Source: Paramacrobiotus metropolitanus
Lineage: Eukaryota; Tardigrada; Eutardigrada; Parachela; Macrobiotidae
Length of the DNA stretch: 64,000 bases
Assembly (NCBI RefSeq): GCF_019649055.1
Contig: NW_026570351.1
Location: 281,345 to 345,344 of the forward strand
Direction: 5' to 3'
Part shown: positions 1-11,800 of the stretch, in pieces
Layout: every line of letters begins with the position of its first letter
Numbering within the stretch: position 1 is the stretch's first letter
The notes under the pieces: model-generated
Told to the model about the DNA's origin: nothing
Database searches by the model: none
Seen by the model: only the letters and a program-made list of their open reading frames with translations
Made by a program: the position numbers and the translations under genes

Positions 1-2
1 TC

Positions 3-230
3 ATCCCGAGGAGTCAAACAAAACAACGTCGTTTCCAAGCATTTAATCAACAAGTGTACAAGCAGGGCAAGCGGGGCAACCTAGGCAAGCGTGGCAAGCA
101 TCCATTCAGAGGATTCTCTAATGAAAAGTGTGTGTTCCATTCTCTTAGACGTTTACCCGGTAAAAATGTAAAGAAAAAGAAGGATGAATCACTCAGTTAC
201 ACGGTGAGAACAACAACCAATGAACAGTAA
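3..230 (+). other. Open basic reading frame at window edge
   Basis: An open frame on the plus strand runs from the window edge to a TAA near 229. It is rich in Lys, Arg, Gly and Gln (repeated KRGN/KRGK-type segments) and has no visible start. It could be the 3' part of a coding exon or part of the neighbouring retroelement. No domain is recognised and it may be chance. Confidence 0.2.
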
Positions 231-499
231 AGAAAACCAACAACACTGTAAACAAGGCGGTCATTCGATTACTCTCGTTACATCCCTCACGGTAGCGATG
301 AGATATACCTGTCTCATCAAGACAATATAAAAGAAAGAAAATTTAAGAAGGAAAATGAAAATGGTTAAATGCGGTTAAATACTAGTTGTGCTTGCATGGC
401 GTGTCCGGAGGGGAAGGGACTGGTGCGGCGCCACGGTACGGTGTGTACTATTAAAGGTGATGATGGCAGCGGGAGCAGAAGGTCCGGTTAATGGAGACT

Positions 500-2002
500 T
501 TTGTAGTAGGCCAACTTGTCCTCCAACTCACGGATCCGCTGATTTGGGTCCCTCACGGTAGGCTGAGGCATCCGTTAGATGTCCGATTCTCTGTAGTTAG
601 GAATTCCTCGCTTGTCCAGGATTGATGCAAGATCTCGGTCCATGTGCTGACCGAGAGCAATTTCCGGTAGTTCCACAAAATGGCAGTACTTGATTGCAAA
701 TGGGTACATTCAGTTTGCGTGCTCTGTTGTCGTCATACGCGTGCCACATATCGAGTGCATCGTTGCGGCCTTCAGGATAATACGTACCATCCCACATGAT
801 TTCACTTGGCCAGAATGGCAGATCGATGGGGAAGTAACGATAAGGGTTAAAGTAACGCGGAGACTGTTCGGTTTGTACGAAACGATTGTTGTTACGATCA
901 TAGCGAGCATTCGAACAAGAGTGTTGCGCTGCTCGGTACTTAAACGGTTGTCAAACTTCATTGCGCGGATGTGATTGTTAAGCTCTGTACGATCGGCATC
1001 GGTCATCTGCGCGGTTTCAACATTGTGTACAGATACTTCTATAATGGTATCAACAGGTTCCATGTATCCGACTATTACACCTTTTTTGAGCCGTACTGGC
1101 TTATCAGAAAAGTTTGTGATCATGACTGACAGGCAACCATCGCGAGCGGTTGTCAGTGAATTAGGGATGGCCACAAGAGAATTCGTCAGCAGCGTTTTGT
1201 TACCGGTAATCATTACGTCGCCACTGTACGAGTCGGGCGCGATGACGTTGAGAACGGTGCCGTGCTTAGAGGGTAAGACAGTTGTAGACTGTAGCCGTAT
1301 ACCAGAACGGGACCATGTCACAGGCGGTACGTCGGATATGGGTGTGCCGGGAGACGCCGGGGGACTGACCGGGATTGTATCAGACTCGTACTGAGAGGAA
1401 AACGGTAGTGGATCAGCAGGCAGCTGCTGGGGCATTGACGGGATGTGTTGATGAGCCGTCAGGGAGAACGCCGAACTGACGGGCATCGTGCGGTGCTCGC
1501 TGGTTGCGGTTGACGATTCTGCCAAACGGAGCGGAGAGGCTGCGTGTGACAGCAGAGTGGACGGCTGAACATAGAAAGCAGCGTTGACTGGTGTGACAAC
1601 TGGACATAAGCAGCATAGTGCATGTGCTGCGGGGTCAGCGCACGACGAAAGGGGAGTTGATGTGGTAATCACGGCGCAATTATACTCGCATTCTGCGTCC
1701 GGGGGTGGCGGCTGAACGTTAACCGACGGCATGTCAGTGTCCGGTGCAGCAGGTGCACTGGCTGTCGACCTGACATCGGTACTGTAATTATTACCGACCG
1801 GGAGCGCATCGGTTGATGATGCGCTACCAAACCTGCAGGGCACAGAATGGAGGGAATCTGCACTTAGTGTAAAGGGTGTGCGCGACAGTGTGACCGGTGC
1901 TCGTTCACACGGAGTAACGGAGAGTGGGCCTGCGATAAAGTCTGTTTGTGTGCTGACCAGACTTGGGCCGCCTTTTTGCGGAGCGGGAAAATTCTCCGCC
2001 AT
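500..2002 (-). pseudogene. Decayed pol head and downstream ORFs of an LTR retroelement
   Basis: A minus-strand frame from about 2,002 to 710 starts with a long Ser/Thr/Pro-rich stretch. It then becomes a segment typical of the region just before reverse transcriptase in Ty3/Gypsy pol (a 'VRLKKGVIVGY' segment, then an 'LSTEQRNTLVRML' segment). After about 900 the reading is carried in other frames: an Asn/Tyr/Pro-rich stretch with 'SEIMWDGTYYPEGR' at 797-830, then short pieces to about 510. No reverse transcriptase YxDD box, RNase H or integrase is visible in positions 1-2,002. The missing domains could lie before position 1 or be deleted. It is the downstream partner of the protease and gag pieces at 2,517-5,092. 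The frameshifts indicate a dead copy. Confidence 0.5.
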
Positions 2003-2460
2003 TCCCGCCCCTCCCCGCTTTTTTGGAGGGCGGGAGCGGGCGGAAGTTTTGAGTGTGGTGGGACGGGGCGGGGAGGAAAAAAAGTGTGAGCGGGCGGGAG
2101 CGGGATTATTTTAAAGGCGGGCGGAGATCAAGCATAAAATAAAATTTAACATCATTTACTGAAATATTTTTACTATTTCTTATAGAATTTCTAACGGTTT
2201 TTTCGGCGAAATTGGTTGCTGGCTTCGCGCTTCGCGCGAAAATTGGCAACTGGTGTGGTCTTTGAATAGACATTTCTGAAGAAGAATAAACGGAAAAAAA
2301 TTAAAAAATGAAAAGCACTGAAAATTTTTTTCACATTTTTGGCGGGAGGGTGGCGGGAAATTAAGATATGGCGGGCGGAAGTGGGAAATTTTTTTGTTAC
2401 GGCGGGGCGGAGCGGGGCGGAAAATTTTTAGCAAGAGCGGGCCGGGCGGAAAGCGGAGAT
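2003..2460. repeat. G-rich low-complexity block inside the retroelement
   Basis: Two G-rich clusters of GCGGGAGCGGGCGG-type sequence (about 2,005-2,120 and 2,340-2,455) flank an AT-rich centre. The block separates the protease frame from the pol-like frame. The plus strand carries many runs of three or more G and could form G-quadruplexes. The outer edges are weakly complementary (GCGGGAAAATTCTCCGCC at 1,979-1,998 against GGCGGAAAATTTTTAGC at 2,415-2,431), as in a foldback insertion. It contains no convincing coding sequence. Confidence 0.5.
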
Positions 2461-2516
2461 GTCGTTGGCGGCCCAAGTCTGGTGCTGACCGATGTGTACT
2501 GAACAATATTGCATGT

Positions 2517-3383
2517 TTACGTTGTACTGTGGACGCGTAGAGGGACGGTGACTGATGGCGGAAGTGACCCCGTGGCCATGCTGGACAGTACAGTGCCCGG
2601 CGCAGTGCTTGGTGCTGTCGACTGCGCGGGACACACAGAAAGGGAGGCCAGTGGCGTTGGTGGCTCTGAAGGCGGCAGCTCGACAACCGTGGGAAGGGTA
2701 CGCCTCAGTCGCATGTCCGCAGCATTTACGCCGCAAACGTCGAGACGGTGCTGCTGCACAAAACGAGTACGCGGAATCAAGGTGTCAGCCACCAGCATAT
2801 CCTGTACGTCTGATACGATAGGTTCGCGCGACAGTAACTTGTGTACTTTACGAGTTGGCGGGACATCTTCGAAACACAATACACCGTTTTTACTGCTAAT
2901 CCATATATCGTGCTCTTTAAGAAAGTCGTTACCCAAAATTATAGTATCGTACGGTATATCGCAAACGATAAACATTAAATGTTTGATTATTCTATGGGTC
3001 AGGTTAATTGTGATTTCAGCGAAATACGATTCACGTGCTGTAAATCGATCGGAGATGGTCGCAAACTGTAATTTGGGTGCACCTTTAACAAATTTGCGAA
3101 AAGGGAGCTTGAGATATGCAGCAACGGGTTCTGACATTATGCTCGTGCCGGCACCAGTATCAGTAAGTACTTCTAATCTGTAACCGTTGATGTTCAGGGG
3201 TATGTAGGCTGGACGAACAGTTTGAGGCATTGGAAGGCCGGCGTACGGGCTGGCCGTGCTTGGCAGCATGGGTATTGTTTCACTTTTCATGTGTACGTCG
3301 AATGTATGAACTTCAGCATTTGAATAAAATTTGGGAGGTTGATAACTGCGGCCACACGGCCCTCCTTTATCGTAAGGCCTCAT
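2517..3383 (-). CDS. Retroviral-type aspartic protease region of Gypsy-like element
   Basis: A 288-residue minus-strand frame contains the retropepsin signature DTGAG (inside 'VLTDTGAGTSIM') near residue 75 and the later 'IILGNDFLKEH' segment that matches the ILGxDFL motif of Ty3/Gypsy proteases. The known role of this family is cleavage of the Gag-Pol polyprotein. The frame starts at 3,383, overlapping the end of the zinc-knuckle frame (stop at 3,380), so the two probably belong to one polyprotein separated by frameshift or decay. The C-terminal 100 residues are Pro/Ser/Thr-rich linker. The reading then runs into the G-rich block, which suggests an insertion in the element. Confidence 0.75.
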   Translation of the reverse strand: MRPYDKGGPCGRSYQPPKFYSNAEVHTFDVHMKSETIPMLPSTASPYAGLPMPQTVRPAYIPLNINGYRLEVLTDTGAGTSIMSEPVAAYLKLPFRKFVKGAPKLQFATISDRFTARESYFAEITINLTHRIIKHLMFIVCDIPYDTIILGNDFLKEHDIWISSKNGVLCFEDVPPTRKVHKLLSREPIVSDVQDMLVADTLIPRTRFVQQHRLDVCGVNAADMRLRRTLPTVVELPPSEPPTPLASLSVCPAQSTAPSTAPGTVLSSMATGSLPPSVTVPLRVHSTT

Positions 3384-3595
3384 TCTTTTCCCTGGGCGGT
3401 TGCCCAGAACGCATTGCCCTGTTGTGCAACGCGATATTGTATATAGTCATCGTACTCGCGCTGCACCTTGCTTTTCACCTCTGGAGGGCAGATTCGGTCA
3501 ATTCGAAATTTATCGTCAGGAGCAGTTTGTGTGCACTCTGTGTACGAGTGAATGAAGTCGTGACATTTTGGGCAAAACAGTTTGCCATTGTCCAA
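3380..3595 (-). CDS. Gag zinc-knuckle (nucleocapsid) fragment
   Basis: A 71-residue minus-strand frame begins with CPKCHDFIHSYTEC, a perfect CX2CX4HX4C zinc knuckle. In retroelements this binds the packaged RNA. It lies between the gag capsid region (4,151-5,092) and the protease (2,517-3,383), as expected for gag-pro. The intervening 3,600-4,150 segment is open on both strands and Arg/Ser-rich (minus frame 3,835-4,251) and is probably the linker in a shifted frame. Confidence 0.65.
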   Translation of the reverse strand: MDNGKLFCPKCHDFIHSYTECTQTAPDDKFRIDRICPPEVKSKVQREYDDYIQYRVAQQGNAFWATAQGKE

Positions 3596-4150
3596 CCGGT
3601 AGCCGTCAAAATCGATAAACTTCGGTGGTATGCGCTTCAGTTCATCACGGGATGACCGGCGCTCGCGACCACCAGGACGGTCTGAGCGTTCATTGCGGTG
3701 CTCGCGTGGTGAACGATCACTATACTGTTGGCGATTGTCTGAGCTGCGACCACGCTGACCAAAGCGATCGGCGCTCGGTGAACGATATCCGGTGCGGCCA
3801 GGTGCACTGTACCGAGTGTCATCCCGACTGCGGCTTACCGAGCGGTATCGATCTGCTGTATCGCTTTGTTCGTTGTGCCGTTGACGTGTATCGGCTGGGT
3901 CACGGCTGCGAGAGCGGAAGCGGTCACGAGAATCATCACGCCGGCGCCAGTCGCGATCAACCGGGCGACCGTTGCTGGGGTGGCGATAGCGGCTGCGGTC
4001 ACCATACTGGCTACCTTGCTCTGCGCTGCGACGATAAGGGGGCGGTACGGGCCAGGCGAGCGAGAGATCTGGGTAGTGCTATACCGCTGCGGTGCACCAC
4101 GTTCACTGTAATGTTTCACTTCTATCGGGTTCGATTCAGATCCGGCAGCG

Positions 4151-5092
4151 TCACTCGCGGTCAACGACAGCGAGTTTAGTAAGAACAGAACGAATATCAC
4201 TAACCGTGCTGGTCTTTGTGATAGCCAAAAACTTGCGGTACTCAGGAACATCAGAAAACGCGCGATTTATTTCCGCAATTTTATATTTTTCAGGCATGAG
4301 TGCATCAATCTCCTGAAAAAGTACTTGCATTTCGTCCAGAAACTGGTTGACGTCCATGCCCTTTTTGAAAACTTTCTTCGACAACTCAAGGCGTTTAATC
4401 ATTTCGTAATCTTCTGGTAGAAAGCGCTCAACTAAAACTGATTTCCACTGATCATACGAGTACAGCTTATTAACTGGCCACAGCCCTTCGAAATAGCGTC
4501 GTGGTGCTTCACCGAGATAGTTAGGTAGCATTTTCACTTTGCGTTCGTTGCCCCAACCAAGAGTATCAGCTGCGCGATCAAACTGCTGGAAGAAAGCAGT
4601 AATAGTGTATTCTGGCTTATTATTAAAAATTTCGATCTTAAAATCTTTTGCGTTCAGCCGCAAATTATTGTTATTAGAATCTAGCCGTAAACTGCGTAAA
4701 AGATCGGCGAGGTTGTTGTGATCTATACGTTCTGCCTGTACAGAGGCGTTGTGCGCTGCCGGTTCAACAGTGTGAGCGGATGGCTGTGCTGTAAGCCGCT
4801 CATGCACTTGGACGTCTGGTGAACGAATGCGTGCATTAGGCCCACCATGTACAATAGCGGGCGATGCTGCACGGGAAAGTCTGTGTGTACCGGCTTGTGT
4901 GCGCCCTGCTTGCTGTCGGAACTGGCTGATCGATTCAGCATGCGAGAGGTTCAACAGATTGTCGAGATCCTCAAGCATGTGTTCTGGCAGCGAGTCACCT
5001 ATGCGGCGATATATACCTGTCAGCCACCAAGGGCTGACGGCGTGCCACAAACGCACGGTGCTGCTACCTTCAATGTGAAACGAAATCATCAT
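4151..5092 (-). CDS. Retrotransposon Gag capsid-like protein
   Basis: A 313-residue minus-strand frame. Residues about 150-310 have the retrotransposon gag pattern: 'FFQQFDRAADTLGW', then 'LPNYLGEAPRRYFEGL', 'WKSVLVERFLPEDYEM' and 'LDEMQVLFQEID'. The N-terminal half is a linker with His/Ala/Pro. In living elements this protein forms the virus-like particle. Downstream on the same strand are a zinc knuckle, a protease and a pol fragment, so this is the 5' gene of one minus-strand element. No LTR was identified upstream (5,093-5,900). The frame itself is intact but the rest of the element is broken. Confidence 0.7.
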   Translation of the reverse strand: MMISFHIEGSSTVRLWHAVSPWWLTGIYRRIGDSLPEHMLEDLDNLLNLSHAESISQFRQQAGRTQAGTHRLSRAASPAIVHGGPNARIRSPDVQVHERLTAQPSAHTVEPAAHNASVQAERIDHNNLADLLRSLRLDSNNNNLRLNAKDFKIEIFNNKPEYTITAFFQQFDRAADTLGWGNERKVKMLPNYLGEAPRRYFEGLWPVNKLYSYDQWKSVLVERFLPEDYEMIKRLELSKKVFKKGMDVNQFLDEMQVLFQEIDALMPEKYKIAEINRAFSDVPEYRKFLAITKTSTVSDIRSVLTKLAVVDRE

Positions 5093-6290
5093 TTTTCTCG
5101 GCTAAGCTTCAACAGAACTTCCATTCCAGCCATTCAAACGATGTAGAAAATCTAGAAATGTTTTAGATCCTGGCAAGTAAGCATTCATGACGGACAAGAA
5201 AGCTTAGTAATGTATAATGTTGAAGTTTTCTCGTCCAAATAGCACTGCGCTCTACAGAGCCGTCAACAGAGCAGCAGCAGCTAAACTACCCAGTGCACAC
5301 AAGCTAGGTAAATGTGGGTGTCCGAACTGAGTACCACTGTTAACTGTGCTGTTTGTTCAGGAAAACGCAAACATAACTGCTACGAGTACTAACAAAAAAA
5401 ATTCAAATTGTATTGTACTAGTAGGTACTGGCAATAGAGTCTATATTTATTTACAGTTCTTGTAAATGTTGCTGCGAAAGCAAACAGACAAAACTTAGCC
5501 TTTTATGCTGTAAGCCTAAAGCGCAAGAAAATTAGTCGACTCGGCTGCACCAGATTACTTTATAGGCCACCTACACTTCCTGCAGCGCCCGCACCATGAA
5601 CCGAACTCGCTTACCTTGTCGTACACCAATCCCTTGGGATGTGGGATTCTTTCGAAAACCGACGAAGATAAAATGCGGCCTGGTATTTTACTGAACCGAA
5701 CGTACCGTACTGTAAGTATCCGCGCTGTTCTAAATCAAGTACTTATATTAATTTCTGGGCTGACTAAATGATGTACACAAAAATGACAGTTGCTAACATG
5801 AGAAACGAGACTCATGACAGAAAATAATAATCCAACATAACATGTCAAAAAACATTTGAGTTTCCTTAATAGAAAGTGGCTGTTACCGCTGCTTTCTAAA
5901 GTTTTGGAGTCTTCGAAAAGATTTCAGTTAATTAAAATATGCGAACAGTAGTCACTGCTACATGCTTACTTTGTTACCATGACGAGTTTGATACTTTGTA
6001 TTTGTTGGAGCAATGGTCCTTGTAAGGACTACGCTGCATACTTATGCAACAACAACAACAATGACAAAAAAGGGACGCATGTGCTACGAGTCAGGGCGGC
6101 TGACTTCGATCCAGGTATGACGTTGCAAATTTTTGCAGTGACTGATAGTAATAATTTTTATAATTTTATATTCACGCATGATATAACTTGTGCAAGAGCT
6201 ACATTACACAAACCAATATAAGCATTGACATTGATTTTATTTTTGTCTTCATATGTTTTATAACTGGCTGGCTAATTGTTCATAATACCC
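5093..6290. other. No gene seen
   Basis: AT-rich sequence with only short chance frames. It would be the place for a 5' LTR of the minus-strand retroelement, but no repeat partner is visible in this window. Confidence 0.5.
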
Positions 6291-6297
6291 TTCCTTA

Positions 6298-6571
6298 TTA
6301 CGGTGTTCTTTTGGCAAGGGTTAACTGCACAAATAGAAGGAAGCTCTCCTTGTGTTTCACACAAACTGCATCAAATGCGGTTTTATATGGTGTCGAAGCA
6401 TGGGTCCAAAGCATGTCGTTCAAGGCTGGTTCTTGCACCGCCGTGATTTGTGCCACCGGGGCGTCACTGTCGGCGATGCCTGTTCTGGGCTCGCTCATCA
6501 CGGTGGACATGCTCGGGGTGAGGTCTTCCATTTGGTCGTGCCGAGAAGGTCCAAACTGTATCGTTATTGCT
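6298..6571 (-). pseudogene. Possible orphan terminal exon
   Basis: On the minus strand an AG acceptor in the context TTTTTTGGTTTCCAG (about 6,572-6,586) precedes a 90-residue open frame ending at 6,298, with composition typical of coding DNA ('MSEPRTGIADSDAPVAQ'). No partner exon upstream is convincing, and an overlapping plus-strand frame (6,188-6,853) is also open. No domain is recognised. This may be a relic. Confidence 0.25.
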
Positions 6572-6891
6572 GGAAACCAAAAAATGGTTAAACCTTCAAA
6601 CGTTGGCCGTCCAATTTTGTCAAGGAATTGTCATTTTTACCATTACATGTACACGGGAATACATGTGCAGCTGAAATTACGAACCTGTACTAATGACAGT
6701 CCGCGCTGTGAATACGGCAAAAAACTGTCACGAATAATTGGTAAACTGAAGGGTCACGAGCTGCCGCTGATTTGCTTCCGGTATAAAAAATATCACGGCA
6801 TCAGCTACTGCAACCAAATAATGCAGCAACAATTGTATCTAAAGCGGCGCTAACGAGGTCAAGGAAACCATAGAAGCGTTGGAAAGGTCAT

Positions 6892-7279
6892 TTGCTGCGG
6901 CAGCTTAGGTTCCCGTACATGCATCAAACATCAAATACCGGAAGCACAATGCGGCATTTGTTAACTACTTTAAACCCATCGCATGTCGTCACCGCACCTC
7001 ACGAAGCGGTGGTGGAAAGCTTGCTATTCGGCTTCCGATTCGAGCGTGCCGTTCTGACGAGAAGTGCCACCGGCGATCTGTTCCACGCCTTAAACTTAGC
7101 GATGTGACAACAATTCACGCTGCAGTTTTTCCTTTGCCTCCGAATACCGGTTTTGGACGACGACTTCGTCTTAGAACCTTATAATAAGTTCTATCGGCTG
7201 TACGAAAAAAATGCCGACCGCCTTAGTGAAGGAATGAAAAATTTGGCGGTCGGGACGGCAAGGGTGTTAGGTCGAGGGT
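6892..7279 (+). pseudogene. Stop-interrupted coding relic
   Basis: A 71-residue frame (6,892-7,107) ends at TGA. The same frame then stays open for 57 more codons to 7,279 with strongly coding-like content ('LDDDFVLEPYNKFYRLYEK'). One in-frame TGA in otherwise continuous coding-like sequence suggests a pseudogene. No family is recognised. Confidence 0.3.
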
Positions 7280-8597
7280 AAGCCGCAGACCGCGGCTGGT
7301 GTGGACGGGCAAAAACAGGCCAGTACTATGGCGCTTGTCTTATCAGCGGGTGACTTTTCTACATCGGCAAATTATGTTCTATGTTTCGTTTCTGCTGTTA
7401 CCGGCTGCTGCTGGCTTGCTAGTGTCGGCGGTTAACGTTTTCCGAGTCACCAGCTAGTCGCTGTTTTAGTCTAAATAGAACCTGCGAGCATCGTAATGTG
7501 CGGTGCGCAGTATCGGGGATGTAAGTACGTTGTAAATACGATTTGCTTGGTTCTCGTATGCTTCAAGGTCATGTTAACCAACAGCAGCCGGTTACTGAGA
7601 AAAGATATATATGCTCTTTTCTCAGAGCATACTCTAAGAAAAGAGTATATTCTAAGAATAACGATTATCATTTCTGTTTGTCTAGAACAACGATTAATAT
7701 GCATGATAATATTTAAATATTTTAATTGATAATGTATAAATAATAACTAATATTGTTAACTGTTCAAATAACTAATATTGTTAATGGTACTCAGGTCAGC
7801 TTTTGCCATTTCAGAAACTTTAGCTGTTAGCCGCATAAAAAACCATCCAGTCAAGCGAAAGAGAAGAAAATATGGTGCATACATGTAGAGCTAATAAAAC
7901 TACTTAATCAAACGCCGTCAAAAGTTGTTGGATACACTGTAATACAGTATCAGTGCTCAAGCACTACAAGAAAAACTAGTATTATTAAATAAGAACTGGG
8001 CTGAATATTTACATATGTTCTTTATGCAGCAACAATAACACTGTACGTGTTGGTTCTCTTTATTTCAACCTTGGTAACATGAAGCATCCAAAAAAGAAAA
8101 AAACAATCCGAATTAAATTTATCAAAGAGTGAAGCAATGCCATGTTTTCCCAGCTGAGTACTGTGCGTAGTACGTACACTATGCGAACATGGCTGCACTT
8201 ATAATTATGTATAAATATTATCACATCCATATTATCAGATCCGCTTTCTTCTAGCAAAAAGCAGGCGCAAACAAAGCGTTAATAAGTTCGATCAAAAACA
8301 GGCTGTGCGTCAATACGGATCCTTCTAACTACGCCCCATACTGAGACGTGATTAAACATCCGGGAGCTAGACGGAGCAACTCATCATATCCGGGTGTTGG
8401 AAATATATTTATTCGGTTGACTCGCTGGTTTTCTATCATTTCGTGCTATGACAAATCTAGCAGCATCAACATTTACCTCCTCCGAAGTCTTTACAAGATG
8501 GCGTTAACGACCTGGTGATAATTTATTAATCTACGTACAGTTCATCCATTTAAACATTTAATTTTTTAGTTTGTCAGTTCGATTATAACTTTATACA
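7280..8597. other. No gene seen
   Basis: AT-rich intergenic sequence. A small imperfect hairpin-like cluster of AGAAAAGAGTATA-type words lies at about 7,595-7,660. Nothing else could be supported. Confidence 0.5.
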
Positions 8598-8765
8598 GGA
8601 GCTCATATTTATCCGGTGTTAATTTATTAATATAGTTGCTTATTTGTTTCTAATTCTGTATCGGCCATCTCCAGTGTCTATTTATCCAGTGTTTGCTTAT
8701 CGGTGATTTGTTTTTAATTTCTATCGGCATCTCCAGTTTATATTTATCCATTTTTTACTAATAAT
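8598..8765. repeat. Degenerate tandem repeat upstream of F-box gene
   Basis: The phrase GTATCGGCCATCTCCAGTGTCTATTTATCC (from about 8,657) recurs as TATCGGCATCTCCAGTTTATATTTATCC (from about 8,721), with matching TTGTTT(C/T)TAATT before each copy. Shorter relatives start near 8,598. It lies just upstream of the F-box gene start at 8,803 and may be part of its 5' region. Confidence 0.5.
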
Positions 8766-8802
8766 CTACAACTGGATGGTGAGGTAATTCTGTTTTTAAT
8801 CA

Positions 8803-11800
8803 ATGGAGAATATGGAGGATTCTGATGATGTTGTTGAATGTCGACAAAATGGAGCTCGTGATTGTGGCGCAACAGTTGCAGATGCAGAAAACCAAATGGC
8901 CTTGGATTTTTCATACATAGGTAGACGGAACGAGGGAGTTCACTTTGGCCAAGTCCACCACACCCCAGCTGCAGTCAGTTCCTGTGGTCCCGCAACTTTG
9001 CCGAACCCCTGCAGCGTCGCTTCAGGTAATTAATTTTGAAAACAGCTATGATTAACGTCTTCGGAAGAGAACACTTCTTTAATTTACGATGCCGAACCAT
9101 GTAGTATGATGTGTTTTTCCCGATTACTGGTTCTGGTTTTACAATACTCGTGTAAACAATAACGTTCAATATTGGGATGCATTATTAATGGATAATGACA
9201 ATCGTTGCCCGGGAATGCCTTTCATTAAATCGTACAATCACATAGTTATTGTTTAAAAATTCTCGGTAATGGAAGATTGATGTACATGCAGGTCAACCGG
9301 AGTTTCTCCGTTCCCCTTTATCGTCCGTCCACCAGATGACGCCGATGGATGTGCGTGACTACCGGACGATGGTGGCCGATTTGGAGAAGCGGCTTATGGA
9401 CCGGGAGCAGTTGCTGCGCGAGGACGAGAAGAACGAGGCGTTGGATGAGGTGACTAAGGCGCAGAGTGGCTCAGTGAATCAACTGAGACATCTGCTAACA
9501 CTGTACGAAGGGTACCACGAGTATCCGGAGTCTATGATGGCGTGTGTGCGGACGAAATACCGGGAGGTCAGTTCACACGGAAAAAGAGGGAGATGACGAT
9601 AAGATCTTCGAGAAAAAATATTTCATTTTTCATATTAATTATTCAAATTCAGTTTACTGTCAAAATTTTAATTTTTATAATTATCGTTTAACGTCGAAAA
9701 TTGTTACCAAATGAGATATTATGTTTCTTGTTTGCAGTTGGAACATGAGAAATGCGCGTTGGAGGCGTCCTTGCAGTCGCGCATCGCCGTTCTCGAAGCG
9801 GAGATCTCCTCCTTGCACGCTACTCACAGCGAACTTAGGACCCAAATCGAACAACTGACCACGAACAGTCAGGATGAGGTCGTTGTTCTGCGGCGGAAAC
9901 TGGCGGAAACAGAGTCCCTGCTGATGGCAGCGCTAGACTGCGATAGGTCCGACGATGAATCGGGTGTCGTTGAAGAATCCGGGGATATTCTGGAAGACGG
10001 CATTAATGTGCGGAAAGTCGTCGTGAGGTTGGTGCGCGCACTGAAGGAGATCCAGGCGATGCGGAAAGAGATTGGTGCGCGGAAGGATCAGGTCAGCGAG
10101 ATAAATGTGGAGATTGCCGAGTTCCGCGAGAAGCTGGATGCCAGTAGCATCCAACGCGACAAGTAAGCTGTTTAATCTTTTAAATTTTGGTTAAAAGCCG
10201 CCGATTTCCAGCGTGTTGGATTTTGAGTCCTGCTTTTTAAATAGCCTTGCTTCATAAAGCAGTTTCACAACGTTTCTTTGTTCTTATTAATGGTATAAGT
10301 GTACTTTTGTGGCTAGTGGTTAATTTATGTTTGTTATTGCTAAGGCTATTTGCAGCTGCAGACGAGAAATCAAAGGTGCAACCATGGGAGGCGTTTAATA
10401 TTAATAAAACAGAAAAGTTGAACATTCACGATAGCATGTACTTACTACTTAGTTGACCCGGAAATTGTTCTGATTTATTTTGTAGGTTGTTTTGCACCGA
10501 TTGTTTGGACGGCTCAGCCCACCGGGAGGATTTTGCCGTTGTGGAAGTTTCTGGGGGAGACCAGTGTGGCACATCAATCGGCGCCTCTGCCACAAAGGGA
10601 GAGAAGCGACGTAACAAAAACACATTCGCAAAGCGCCAGAAAGTGAAGGATGTCGTGGTTGTGGAAGTCCGTGGAGGAGATGGAGTACTGCAATGTGGCA
10701 CCGTAGCTGAAGGCGGAGGTACCGAAGGCGGTGTATTCGTGGATTTTCGTTGCACAGGCAGAAGAAACGAATGGGTTCCTTTGGACGAAGTCTTTTTATC
10801 CCGCGACGATCGCGCTGTGCCCAAATTGTGTCCTATTTCTTCCAACAATAACGGTAAATCTAACAGGAGCGAAACGCATAGCTTCTTCGATATTATATCT
10901 TTCCAGGCTTGCATAATAATTATAATAATTAATGTGTATGTGACACTGCATAGCATACAACGAACAAACGGGAAAGCGTTTTCGCAACGGTGTTTTGTAA
11001 AAAGTAAACGGAAAATTGTAACAGAGCGTGCTGGTTGCAGGGATTCAGGATTCCGTGGAGGTGCTGATGCAGCACAATCCTTCGGAGCCGTGGAAATGGC
11101 AACCCGCCACCGCTTTGTACGACTGGATCTTTTGGCACTTTGGCATGGTCGTCATTCCCTTGCCTGGAGGAGAAATTAGAAGCATAATTCCAAAAGACCG
11201 GATCAGGAGTCCAAGTGCTGGGAAGCTCCGTGGACTGGAAGAGGAGGTGGAACTTGACTTCGTGCGAAGAATGATGCGGTTTTACGTAAGCAGCGGTGTA
11301 TTACACTGAACCCGGTGTACTACATTGAACCCGGACCGTGAATTATCCTAGACTGTCCGAACTATCTTTTGACATGCAAAAATTAACTTTCTCTTCTTAT
11401 TTATAATTCAAAAAATAATATTGCAGAGTAAATCCGTGCTGCGCCCACTGGAAGCCGAAAACGGAAAGGCAACCACGAAAGGGCAAAAACGTCGACGCTG
11501 CAACGAATCCGTGGCCATCGTTAAACGCTTGAGAACGGCCCGGAGCCGCAGTGGCTCCTTGTCCTCGCTTCACGAACTGGTTGGTCCCGAGGATGACGGA
11601 CTCCGATTCCTGCCTGTGGAGATCCTTATGGAGACCTTTCAGTTCCTGCACAGCATTGATCAAGGTCGGCTGTTGGCGGTGTGCAGCGGGTGGTACGGCA
11701 TACTCACCTCGGTCCTCGTCAAACGTCTGCTGCAAATCCATTTTCCATCCAAAGTTGATTTTAGTCGTGCTCGCTCACATTCCACAGGAAGCGCTTGTGT

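Noticed and set aside
7500-7730. Paired plus and minus frames of 77 codons
   Set aside because: Fully overlapping, low-complexity and without start or splice context; treated as chance.
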